Source: Anaerolineaceae bacterium
Lineage (GTDB): Bacteria; Chloroflexota; Anaerolineae; Anaerolineales; Anaerolineaceae
Assembly: GCA_016927865.1 (NCBI GenBank)
Contig: JAFGLU010000032.1
Span: 1-48,935, forward strand
Direction of reading: 5' to 3'
Length of the DNA stretch: 48,935 bases
Under the pieces are notes generated by a model that was not told where the DNA came from, did not search any database, and saw nothing but the letters and a program-made list of their open reading frames with translations. Positions within the stretch are counted from its first letter, which is position 1; each line of letters opens with the position of its first letter. The position numbers and the translations under genes are program-made. Below, piece by piece: positions 7,513 to 16,038 of the stretch.

Positions 7513-10428
7513 TTAGGTCGGTTTGACGGCAACGAATGGCAATTCCATGATGAAAGTTGAGCCTTCGCCCGGAATGCCGGAACTTTCGGCCCACAGTCTT
7601 CCGCCGTGCATTTGCATCAGGCGGCGGCTGATGGGCAAGCCCAGGCCGGTTCCGCCCACTTTACGGGTAGTGGAAGTGTCTACCTGGCTAAAGGCCTCGA
7701 AGATCATTTCCAGTTTGTCCGGCGGGATGCCCATGCCCGTGTCCTTGATGCGGATGCGGAAGTTAGTTTCGCTAATGGCATTTACGTGGATGCTAATACC
7801 GCCTTGCGGCGTGAACTTCACCGCATTGGAGATGATATTGATGATCACCTGGCGCAAACGAGTGCGGTCAGCGGTGATTTCGTTCACTCTCTCGTCGAAG
7901 TGGTCAATGCGGAAGTAGAGGCCCTTTTGCTGGGCCAGCGATGCAGTAATTTCCATCGACTCGGTCAGAAGATCGCGCAGGGCAAATTTCTCCAGGCCCA
8001 GGCTCATCTTGCCTGCTTCAATCTTGGACATATCCAGAACTTCATTGATCAAGCCGAGCAGGTGCTTGCCGTTCTTCTGGATCAGGTTGATGTCGTTAAT
8101 CATCTGTTCGGTCAGGGGGCCGTCCAATTCGAGCAGCAGCACCTCGGCAAAGCCCAGGATCGAGTTGAGCGGGGTGCGCAGCTCGTGGCTCATGTTGGAC
8201 ATGAAGGAGGATTTGAGGTGGTCCAGTTCGCGCAAGCGGTCCACCGTGACGGCCTGTTCCGCATACAATTCCGCGTTTTGCAGCGCGATCGAAATTTGGG
8301 AGGCCAGGGTTTGGAAGGTTCGTGCATCTTCACGACCGAAGCGGTTGGGCGTATCGGACATAGCGCTGAAGACGCCCATCAAGCGCTCGCCCACCAGCAG
8401 GGGGATGTTGATCTCGGCGCGCACCTGGGGCAGAATTGGATTGGGGACAAAACCGGGGTCTAGCTGGGAGTCATTCATGATGACCATTTGGCGAGATCGC
8501 ACGGCCCGGCTGACGGGGGCTTGATTGTCGGCGATACCGGTGAGGATGCCCGAGGAGACTAGCAGGCTTCCAGCGGTGCCTGAACCGGCGGCAACTTCAA
8601 GAGCATTGAGCTCGTAATCGTAGCGGTAGACCTGCACGTGGTACAGGTTGAAACTGGTGCGGGTCAAATCTACCACGGTTTGGAGCAGTTCTTGCGGATC
8701 GAGGATGGAAGAAGCCGCGGTACTCACCTGGGCCACGGTTTGAAGCTCGGCGGCGCGCTTGCGAGTCTGTTCCAGCAACATGCGGTTGTTGACCACCACC
8801 GCGGCCTGGCGGGCCAGGGTGGAATATAAGCGCTGCTCATGATCGGTGAATTGGTGAGGCGCTTCCCAGTGGATGAAGACGATTCCCACCCAGCGCCCGC
8901 TGATGGTGAGGGGCAGCGCAGCCAGAGATTTGGCCCCGGACTTATCGAGAATTTCGCGGGCCTGTTCGTGGAACTGGCGCGAGGTTTCCAGGTCTGCAAT
9001 CAGGATTGGCTCGTTCAGTTCCTCCAGGAAGGCAGCGTACGCGGGATAATCGGCCAGGGCCAGGCGAGTTCCCTCGGGCATGATCTGGGTGCCTTCGCCG
9101 GGATACCACACAGCGGCCAGAGAGAGCGATTCGGGCTGCCCGGTTTCGTCCAGGTTGATGATAAACAGACGGCTGTCGCGCGCGCCGGTGTCTATGGCCG
9201 GTTCAGACACGGAGGTGAGGGCTTCGTCCAGGGATTGGGCAGTGCTCAAACGGGCGCTAATGCGATAGAGCAATTCGGTTTCGGAAAGAGCTTGTTCCCT
9301 TTGGGCTGCCAGGCGCAGTCCTTCCAGATGCGTGGACAAGCGGTCGCCGATGACGTTGACCAGGTTGCTGTCTTCGGGGGCCAGATCTTGATCGCTTTGA
9401 ACACCAAACCAGCCAATGGGGTGGTCGCGGATGGTTAGCGGTTGGGAGACCACGTCGGGGATTTGCTGGGCTTCGGTTTCGGGCAGCGGTTTGACCAGGC
9501 TGCGATCATATTGGTAACTGAGGTGAGGCAGGCCGGTGCTGGCGAAGTAGGCTTCCCAGCCGCTGCGGGTCAGGTCTTGAATGGCGTGCTCGGATTGCTC
9601 GCGGTAATGGCGTGACTCTTCCAAGAAGCGCAGGTTTTGCACCTGTTGGGACAGGCGTTGCGCCACAGTTTCAACCAGAGAGGTGTCATCGGGGCTTAAT
9701 TCATGCCCGGGCGCGGCTTCGACAGCCAGTTGGCCTTTGAACAGCTCACCGCTGCGCAGTGATACGCGCAACCCGTTGATATCATCGGGCGATGTTTCGG
9801 CCGGGTGCACGTCTTCTTGCTGGTCAAACTCATAGTTGAAATCGGTGCGGGCCGTGGGGGCAGAGCCGTCAGTTCGACCAGACTCGGCAGCTTCGGCGGA
9901 CGTTTGGCGGCTCAAACGATTGACGGCTTGCTCTGCTTGCTCGCGCGAGCGGTCGGCTTCATCGATCAGTTGCAGCGTTTCGAGCTGTTGAGCAAGCCGC
10001 GCCAGCACATCCGTCACCAGTCTTGCTTCGTTCTGGCTCCATTTTTGTCCGGCTTCACGCTCCAGTTTCAAGCTGCCCACCGGGCTGCCAGAAATTTTGA
10101 CCGGAACGGTGAGTTGAGCCTTGCCCGGGTCGTCGCTTTGCCCATGACCATTGACCGGTTGCACCTGATCGGACTGGGTCTGGTAGGTGAAGCCCATTTG
10201 TTCAGTCCGGTGGATGCCGTCGAGAAACTCATTCCAGCCGGACTGGGCTTTGACGCGGAATGGGGCGGCCCGGCGGATTGATCGAGGGCTTGGGCTGCGC
10301 GGTTTGAACTCATACGACTCGGGCAGGGCTGTTTGAAGCGCTTCGGCCGGTTCCTGAGATTGCAGATCAGGCGGCGCGAAGGCCTCAAACATTTCTTTTA
10401 GTCGTTTTTCGTATTTTTTACCGGTCAT
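7513..10428 (-). CDS. Multi-GAF sensor histidine kinase
   Basis: 971 residues, no membrane segment seen, so probably cytoplasmic. Residues about 63-158, 193-272 and 289-376 are three degenerate GAF-like modules of a recurring type (SGW..., PVG or PIG, then a helix like QQLETLQL). Two fuller GAF domains follow (about 382-550 and 560-722). Then HisKA with H748 in SNMSHELRTPL, and HATPase_c with the N box NIISNAVKF (about 864-872), DTGMGIP and GGTGLGL. It is the only kinase in the seven-gene unit. The neighbouring sensors lack kinase domains and may signal through it. The partners are expected to be D53 and D473 of the two downstream receivers. The start ATG at 10426-10428 has GAGGAG nine bases upstream. 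Confidence 0.93.
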   Translation of the reverse strand: MTGKKYEKRLKEMFEAFAPPDLQSQEPAEALQTALPESYEFKPRSPSPRSIRRAAPFRVKAQSGWNEFLDGIHRTEQMGFTYQTQSDQVQPVNGHGQSDDPGKAQLTVPVKISGSPVGSLKLEREAGQKWSQNEARLVTDVLARLAQQLETLQLIDEADRSREQAEQAVNRLSRQTSAEAAESGRTDGSAPTARTDFNYEFDQQEDVHPAETSPDDINGLRVSLRSGELFKGQLAVEAAPGHELSPDDTSLVETVAQRLSQQVQNLRFLEESRHYREQSEHAIQDLTRSGWEAYFASTGLPHLSYQYDRSLVKPLPETEAQQIPDVVSQPLTIRDHPIGWFGVQSDQDLAPEDSNLVNVIGDRLSTHLEGLRLAAQREQALSETELLYRISARLSTAQSLDEALTSVSEPAIDTGARDSRLFIINLDETGQPESLSLAAVWYPGEGTQIMPEGTRLALADYPAYAAFLEELNEPILIADLETSRQFHEQAREILDKSGAKSLAALPLTISGRWVGIVFIHWEAPHQFTDHEQRLYSTLARQAAVVVNNRMLLEQTRKRAAELQTVAQVSTAASSILDPQELLQTVVDLTRTSFNLYHVQVYRYDYELNALEVAAGSGTAGSLLVSSGILTGIADNQAPVSRAVRSRQMVIMNDSQLDPGFVPNPILPQVRAEINIPLLVGERLMGVFSAMSDTPNRFGREDARTFQTLASQISIALQNAELYAEQAVTVDRLRELDHLKSSFMSNMSHELRTPLNSILGFAEVLLLELDGPLTEQMINDINLIQKNGKHLLGLINEVLDMSKIEAGKMSLGLEKFALRDLLTESMEITASLAQQKGLYFRIDHFDERVNEITADRTRLRQVIINIISNAVKFTPQGGISIHVNAISETNFRIRIKDTGMGIPPDKLEMIFEAFSQVDTSTTRKVGGTGLGLPISRRLMQMHGGRLWAESSGIPGEGSTFIMELPFVAVKPT

Positions 10429-10468
10429 GCCGTCGGACTCCTCTGAAGGCCGTGTCTGAGAGCGGACT

Positions 10469-13400
10469 CTAGTTATCCTGGCCGTCTTGCTGCTGCAAGC
10501 CCAACTGGATCACGGTGCGTTGAGCGCCAAGGGCGCGGCCCAACTCTCGGACGGCCACCTGCAGGGCGGCTTCCACCGAGGTGGTGGATTGGATGCGTTC
10601 ACTGATGGCATTGATCAAAGATTCGCGTTCGGCTTGCTGCTGGGCGCGGATGTAGGAGCGGCTGTTTTGCAGCGAGACCGCGACCTGAGAAGCCAGGGTG
10701 GTGAAAACGTTGACGTTTTCTTCGGTGAACCGCCCAACTTGATCATCCTGCACGTCCAAAACGCCCAGGAGCTGGTCGCCTGCCACCAGTGGCACCGAAA
10801 CCTCTGAGGCGGTGCTGGGCAGCAGGGGGTGGGGGAGGAAGTAGGGGTCGATATAGGTGTCGTTGACGATTTCACCCTTGCGGTCGCGAGCGGTGCGCGC
10901 CACCAGCGATTTCTCCGAGTCCATTGGAATGGAGCGGCCTTCAGCGACCATGGTTCGCCCAACTTCGCCCGCGCCGGCGCGTAGGACCAGATTCTGGCCG
11001 TCCTCGTCCAGAAGGTAAATGTGGGCATGGTATAGATGGAAGCGTTCTTTCGTCAAATCTACCACCTCTTGGAGCATCTTTTCGGGATCAAGGAGGGTGG
11101 AGATGGTGGTGGACACTTCGGCAACCGTGGCCAGTTCGGACGCGCGTTGGGCGGTCAATTCCTGCTGGCGGACCTGTTCGGTCACGTCCTGGTTGGTGCC
11201 AACTACATTGATGGCGCCATTGGGTGCGATGTCAATGCGATAGCGGGAAAGGACCGTCATTCCTTCACCGGTGCCGCGAATGACCCGGAAGGTCGTTTCG
11301 CGTTGGCCGCTCGCTTCGGAATTCCCCGCGCTTTCTTGCAGGGCAGCCACCAGCGATTCTCGATCGGCGGGGTGGATGAACTTGAGCAGCATACTGGAAA
11401 CTGGCATTTCGTAGCTGCCTTCTTCTTCCAGCGAGGTGCCAAACAGGTTGAACATGTCGTCGTTGAAGGTGAAGACGCCCTTATTGATATCGTAGCTCCA
11501 ATAGGCCATCTTAGCTACGTTCAAGGCTTCAGAAAGACGGGCGCGTTCTTCCTGCAAAATTTCGGCCTGGCGGATCTGTTCGGTCACATCCTGGTTGGAG
11601 CCATTGAGTCGAATGACCTTGCCTTGATCGTCCATTTGAATGCGGGTACGGACCGTCACGTAGATGATCTCGCCCGTAGCGCGGATCATGCGCGAAGTGC
11701 CTTCGTAGAGGTAGTTGGGGTCGGTGGTTACCAGGGCCTCTCCGATCTTATCTCCCACAATGTGCGCATCTTCTGGGTGAACGAATCGCTCCGCATATAT
11801 CTGGGCCGGCATTTCATAGGAACCTTCTTGTTCGATGCTGGTGCCCGCCAGACGGTAGAATTCGTCGTTGAAGATGAATGTGCCGGTTGCAACGTCAAAA
11901 GACCAGTTAGCCATCTTGGCGGCTTGCTGGGCTTCGGCCAGGCGCTGGCGCTCAGTGGTGAGCAGTTGTTGCTGCGTAAATTGTTCGGTGACGTCCTGAT
12001 TGGAGCCGTTGACACGGACAATTTTGCCTTCTGCATTTGTTTCAGCGCGGGTACGAACCGTTACGTAGATGATCTCGCCATCGGCGCGGATCAGGCGTGA
12101 GGTGCCCTCATATTCGAAATTGGGGTCGTCGCTTGCCAGCGCTGACAAAATGTGCGCATCCTCGGGATGGACAAAGCGTTGAGCGTAGACATAGGCGGGC
12201 ATTTCGTAGGTACCTTCTTGCTCGATGGTGGTGCCGATCAGGCGATAGAAATCATCGTTGAAGGTGAAGGTAGTAGTGGCCACGTCCAGGCTCCAACTGG
12301 CCAGCTTGGCTGCTTGTTGGGCTTCGGACAGGCGGGTTTCGGTGACGCGGCGCTCTTCCAACTCGCGTTGGGCGGTGTTGAACAGGCGCATGTTTTCGAG
12401 GTGGGCGCTCAACTGATCGCTCACTGCTTTTAGTAGTGCATTGTCGTCGCTGGAAAGCCAGTCCTTTCCGGTAATCTGCAACATGCCGATAGGTGTGTCT
12501 TGCACCTTCAGGTCATAGGTCAGGCTTTCTTCTTCGGGCAGGGCGTCGGCGTCAGATAATTCAACTGACTCTTGATCGTAGGTGAAGCCGGTTTTGCCAC
12601 GCTCGATGCTCTTGAGGTATTCTTCCCAGTTTGCGCTGGTCATTCGCTGCAAAGTGGCTTCTGTTTGTTTTTGGTAGCGTTCGGCTTGTGAAAGCAAGCG
12701 CAGATTTTCGAGCTGCTGAGCCACCTGGCCGGCCACTGTTTCGACCAGGACACGGTCCTGGTTGGCCCAGGGTTGCTCGGCGGCGAATTGGAACGTGCCG
12801 ATTGTTTCACCGCCAACTTTGATGGGGGTGAGCAGCGTGCGGTCATCTGCCGCAGGGGTGGGGATTTCTTCGGCGGGTTCAACCGTGCCGGCTTCCGCCA
12901 TATAAGCGATGCGCTCGCGCTGCTCAATGGCATCCAGATAATCTTCCCAACCGGCTCGGATGGAGCCTTGAGAGCGGGCTTCCAATTCTTTGAGGGCGTT
13001 TTCTGTTTTGGCCAGGAGGGACGCATTATAAAGCGTGGAGGCCAACTGCCCGGCCAACACCTCGTAGGCGGCGAGGTTCTCTTCAGAAAGACTGCCGGCT
13101 ACCTTACTTTGCAGGTTTAACACACCCAGAACTTGCTCGCCGGAAATGAGCGGGACTGCCATTTCGGAGTGGGTTTCGGGGAGCAGGCGATTGGGCCGGA
13201 ACATGCGGTTGTTGGCGGTGTCTGAAACGATGACGGCGTGCCGCTCGATAGCGGCGGTGCCGTTGATGGAGGTCAGGTCAAGGGGCAAGCGGTGGGCGCG
13301 CTCGAGTAGCTCGCGGCCAGCCTCGCCGGTGCCGGCTCGCAAGACCAGGTTTTTTGATTCGGCGTCCACCAGGTAGACCTGCACATAGTAAAGTTCGAAG

Positions 13401-14185
13401 CGCTCTCGGATCAGCTCAACCGCGTCGGTTACGAGGGTGGAGGTGTCTTGCGCTCTGGACATGCGCCGACCCACCTCGGCTGCCAGGGCAATGTCCCGGG
13501 TGCGTTCTGAAATACGCTGTTCCAGGCCGGTTCGCAATTCGTTTAGTTGTTGGTTGACAGCCTGGTTTTCATTAAGGCGTGCTCGCTCGATGCTGTTCCG
13601 GGCAATGGTAATGATGATCGCAACGATGCCCATGGCTATGAAAATAGGCGCCATGCTGGTGGCGTCGGTTGCCAATTCTGGAGAAATCCTCGAAACCACC
13701 CCAAGGGCGATCAGGTTGAGGACGATTAAGGCAATTTGAGCTGGGACGGTGAGAAGGCTGACGGCCAGAAGGAAGGACAACGGCGCGGTGGCAAATATGG
13801 CGGTGATGGGAGCCAGGTCGCCCACCAGGAACATGCCGAATCCTAAAGCTGAATTTGCCAGTACGTATAAGAAGGCGCTGACTTCGTAGTGACGGGTGCG
13901 GGCGAGGAAATAGCTGCATAGGGCGATCACGACCATGCCGCCCACCAGGAGTATGGTGGGATTGGACAACCTTGATGTAATTGCAAGGTAGATGGTGCCG
14001 AAGATAGCCACCACGGTCAAGGCGAGTGCCAAAGAAGCGGTCAGGGCCGCCTGGCGGCGGCGGCCTACTTCGGTTACCTTCTGGTTGGGCATGGTAAGGC
14101 TGTTCCAGAATTGGGCGAGGCCCTTGCGTAAGCTTTTAGGCTCGGTGGGCTCTGGGAAGGGGTGTCGAAGAGATTCAGAAGTCAT
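10469..14185 (-). CDS. Membrane GAF/PAS sensor protein without a kinase domain
   Basis: 1238 residues. About five or six membrane helices lie in residues 48-196. Next is a helical linker (LEQRISERTRD), a GAF domain (about 230-392), two degenerate W-type modules (RAGWEDYL at about 410 and SANWEEYL at about 518, each ending LENLRL or LENMRL), three tandem PAS domains (about 619-1010) that are close copies of each other, a final GAF (about 1020-1190) and a 45-residue C-terminal helical segment shared with the two other sensors of the unit. There is no HisKA, HATPase, GGDEF or phosphatase domain. It is therefore a pure sensor or scaffold, which may pair with the kinase encoded 40 bases downstream. 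Confidence 0.88.
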   Translation of the reverse strand: MTSESLRHPFPEPTEPKSLRKGLAQFWNSLTMPNQKVTEVGRRRQAALTASLALALTVVAIFGTIYLAITSRLSNPTILLVGGMVVIALCSYFLARTRHYEVSAFLYVLANSALGFGMFLVGDLAPITAIFATAPLSFLLAVSLLTVPAQIALIVLNLIALGVVSRISPELATDATSMAPIFIAMGIVAIIITIARNSIERARLNENQAVNQQLNELRTGLEQRISERTRDIALAAEVGRRMSRAQDTSTLVTDAVELIRERFELYYVQVYLVDAESKNLVLRAGTGEAGRELLERAHRLPLDLTSINGTAAIERHAVIVSDTANNRMFRPNRLLPETHSEMAVPLISGEQVLGVLNLQSKVAGSLSEENLAAYEVLAGQLASTLYNASLLAKTENALKELEARSQGSIRAGWEDYLDAIEQRERIAYMAEAGTVEPAEEIPTPAADDRTLLTPIKVGGETIGTFQFAAEQPWANQDRVLVETVAGQVAQQLENLRLLSQAERYQKQTEATLQRMTSANWEEYLKSIERGKTGFTYDQESVELSDADALPEEESLTYDLKVQDTPIGMLQITGKDWLSSDDNALLKAVSDQLSAHLENMRLFNTAQRELEERRVTETRLSEAQQAAKLASWSLDVATTTFTFNDDFYRLIGTTIEQEGTYEMPAYVYAQRFVHPEDAHILSALASDDPNFEYEGTSRLIRADGEIIYVTVRTRAETNAEGKIVRVNGSNQDVTEQFTQQQLLTTERQRLAEAQQAAKMANWSFDVATGTFIFNDEFYRLAGTSIEQEGSYEMPAQIYAERFVHPEDAHIVGDKIGEALVTTDPNYLYEGTSRMIRATGEIIYVTVRTRIQMDDQGKVIRLNGSNQDVTEQIRQAEILQEERARLSEALNVAKMAYWSYDINKGVFTFNDDMFNLFGTSLEEEGSYEMPVSSMLLKFIHPADRESLVAALQESAGNSEASGQRETTFRVIRGTGEGMTVLSRYRIDIAPNGAINVVGTNQDVTEQVRQQELTAQRASELATVAEVSTTISTLLDPEKMLQEVVDLTKERFHLYHAHIYLLDEDGQNLVLRAGAGEVGRTMVAEGRSIPMDSEKSLVARTARDRKGEIVNDTYIDPYFLPHPLLPSTASEVSVPLVAGDQLLGVLDVQDDQVGRFTEENVNVFTTLASQVAVSLQNSRSYIRAQQQAERESLINAISERIQSTTSVEAALQVAVRELGRALGAQRTVIQLGLQQQDGQDN

Positions 14186-14208
14186 ATTTTTTCCTTTCCC
14201 TTCCGGTA

Positions 14209-16029
14209 CTATGAGTTACCGTTTTTGCGCGAAGCAGGAGAGCGAAGCTCGACTGCTGCGCGGTCAGATTTCAAGGCCTGATTCAAGCCGTTCAGGGCTA
14301 CTTGCAGGACTTCGTCGACTGTGCCGGCGCGCTGAACTTGGGCGGCGATATTCGCTGCAATACTTTCGCGCTCGGCGCGTTGTTGCGCTTCGGTGTAAGC
14401 CTGGGCATTTTGCAGCGCGATGGCGACCTGGTTGGCGATGGTCTGCAACAGGTCAACATCTTGCTGCGTAAGGCCGTCAGGGATGTTGTGCTGCACGTCC
14501 AACACGCCCATGACATCATTGCCCAACAGAATGGGCACAGCGGCCTCGGCGCGCGTGTCGGGCAGCAGGGGGTTGGGCAGCCAGCCTTCGGCAGTGGAAA
14601 CGTCAGGTACCAGCACCGGCTGCTTGGATTCGGCGGTTCGGCCGACCAGACCCTGGCCGTGGGCCAACTTGTGGCCGCGCTCCAACATGATTTGGCCTGC
14701 TTCGCCGGTTCCGCCGGCCATGACCAGAGTTTGGTTGGTCTTGTCCACCAGGTAAATGTGAGCGTGATAGTAGCCGAAGGCGTTTTTCAGTTGCTCAACC
14801 ACCTCGCGCACCAGTTGCTGCGGGTCGAGGATGGTGGAAAGGTTGCGGCTGACCTCGGAGCTGATTTGCAACATGCGGGTGCGCTCTTGCACCTGGCTTT
14901 CCAGCGAGCCGAAGATGCCTTTTAATTGGGCGGACATGAGGTTGAATGCGTTCGCCAGGGAGCCGATTTCATCCCCGCGGTTGATATTGACGCGCTGATT
15001 CAGGTCGCCGCCGGCCATTTTTTCGGCTGCCAGGGTAAGATCTTCAACCGGTTTGAGGGTGCGGCGGATGAGGAGCCAGGCTACCAACAGGGTCAAGGCT
15101 AGCGCGATGCTAATACCGGTCAAGTTGGCGCGGCGAGCAACGTTTTGGGCGGATAAAACTTCTTGAGCGGTCTGTTGGATGATGACACCGTGTCCACTAT
15201 CGAGCTGGTCAACGTAGGAATACCATTCCTCACCGTTTTCATCGGTAAAGGTGAACAGCCCGCGGCCTCCCTCGCGCATATATTTTACCGGAGGGTATTG
15301 GCTGAAGTCGCGCAGTTCGGTGGTTAAAGAGGTGTCGGGGTGGGCGATGAGAAAGCCGTTAGGATCGATGATGTAGGAGTAGCCGGTTTGACCGACTCGA
15401 CCAACGTTGACGCCGCTGGCGACGTCGGTAATTTCGGTGGCGAAGGACACGATCTGGACGATTTGGCCCTCAACGTTATATACCGGGGCGGCGTAAATGA
15501 CAGCCGGGCGCTGGGTGGTGCGACCTATGACACTTTCAATAGCGAGCGGCGATCCTGTTACTGCACTTTGGAAGTATGCCCGGTCGCCGTAATCGGTAAG
15601 CTCTTTTCGGTCGTTACGGGCGATATCCAATCCGTTCAAATCCATCGTATGGATCAGGTATAGCTGGGGGAAGGCCTCACCGACCCCAACCATGAAAGGC
15701 TCTTGCAAGGGGGCCACCAGGCTGCGGATTTGTGGAGAGTCGGCCAGGTAACGAATCATCTGCTCGTTAAAGTTGAGCCAGATTCGCAGGCTGGTGACCA
15801 CGGCCTGGTTGGTTTGCTGAAGCTGTTGATCCGATTGAACCTGCATGGCGAGCTGCACGCGCCGGCCAACAGCGGCCGAGGAGATCAGGAAGATGGGCAA
15901 TGTAATCAGCGCAATGATGAGAATCAGGCGCGTATTGAGGCGCATATGGTGGAACAAGGTCCCCAGCCCGCGGCGGCGGGGTTTTTCCTGTCGAGCGGTT
16001 TTTTGAGCGGGATTCTGTAAATCGGTCAT
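14209..16029 (-). CDS. dCache-HAMP-GAF membrane sensor, no output domain
   Basis: 606 residues. A first membrane helix (about 34-56), a roughly 245-residue extracellular double-Cache-type domain (with YGDRAYFQSA and GYSYIIDPNGFLIAHP), a second membrane helix (about 305-325), HAMP (about 325-380, KPVEDLTLAAEKMAGGDL), a GAF domain (about 395-560) and the 45-residue C-terminal segment starting RAERESIAANIA. The architecture is that of a chemoreceptor or sensor kinase, but with neither an MCP signalling domain nor a kinase. dCache domains usually bind small molecules such as amino acids, which would fit the threonine-synthase neighbours; that is inference. Ten bases separate it from the next sensor gene upstream. 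The ATG at 16027-16029 has GGAG seven bases before it. Confidence 0.88.
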   Translation of the reverse strand: MTDLQNPAQKTARQEKPRRRGLGTLFHHMRLNTRLILIIALITLPIFLISSAAVGRRVQLAMQVQSDQQLQQTNQAVVTSLRIWLNFNEQMIRYLADSPQIRSLVAPLQEPFMVGVGEAFPQLYLIHTMDLNGLDIARNDRKELTDYGDRAYFQSAVTGSPLAIESVIGRTTQRPAVIYAAPVYNVEGQIVQIVSFATEITDVASGVNVGRVGQTGYSYIIDPNGFLIAHPDTSLTTELRDFSQYPPVKYMREGGRGLFTFTDENGEEWYSYVDQLDSGHGVIIQQTAQEVLSAQNVARRANLTGISIALALTLLVAWLLIRRTLKPVEDLTLAAEKMAGGDLNQRVNINRGDEIGSLANAFNLMSAQLKGIFGSLESQVQERTRMLQISSEVSRNLSTILDPQQLVREVVEQLKNAFGYYHAHIYLVDKTNQTLVMAGGTGEAGQIMLERGHKLAHGQGLVGRTAESKQPVLVPDVSTAEGWLPNPLLPDTRAEAAVPILLGNDVMGVLDVQHNIPDGLTQQDVDLLQTIANQVAIALQNAQAYTEAQQRAERESIAANIAAQVQRAGTVDEVLQVALNGLNQALKSDRAAVELRSPASRKNGNS

Positions 16030-16038
16030 ACCAACTCC

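Noticed and set aside
11036-12100. Open frame of about 354 codons on the plus strand opposite the PAS repeats
   Set aside because: It lies wholly inside the sensor gene, shows no family motif, and its internal repeats only reflect the PAS duplication on the other strand.
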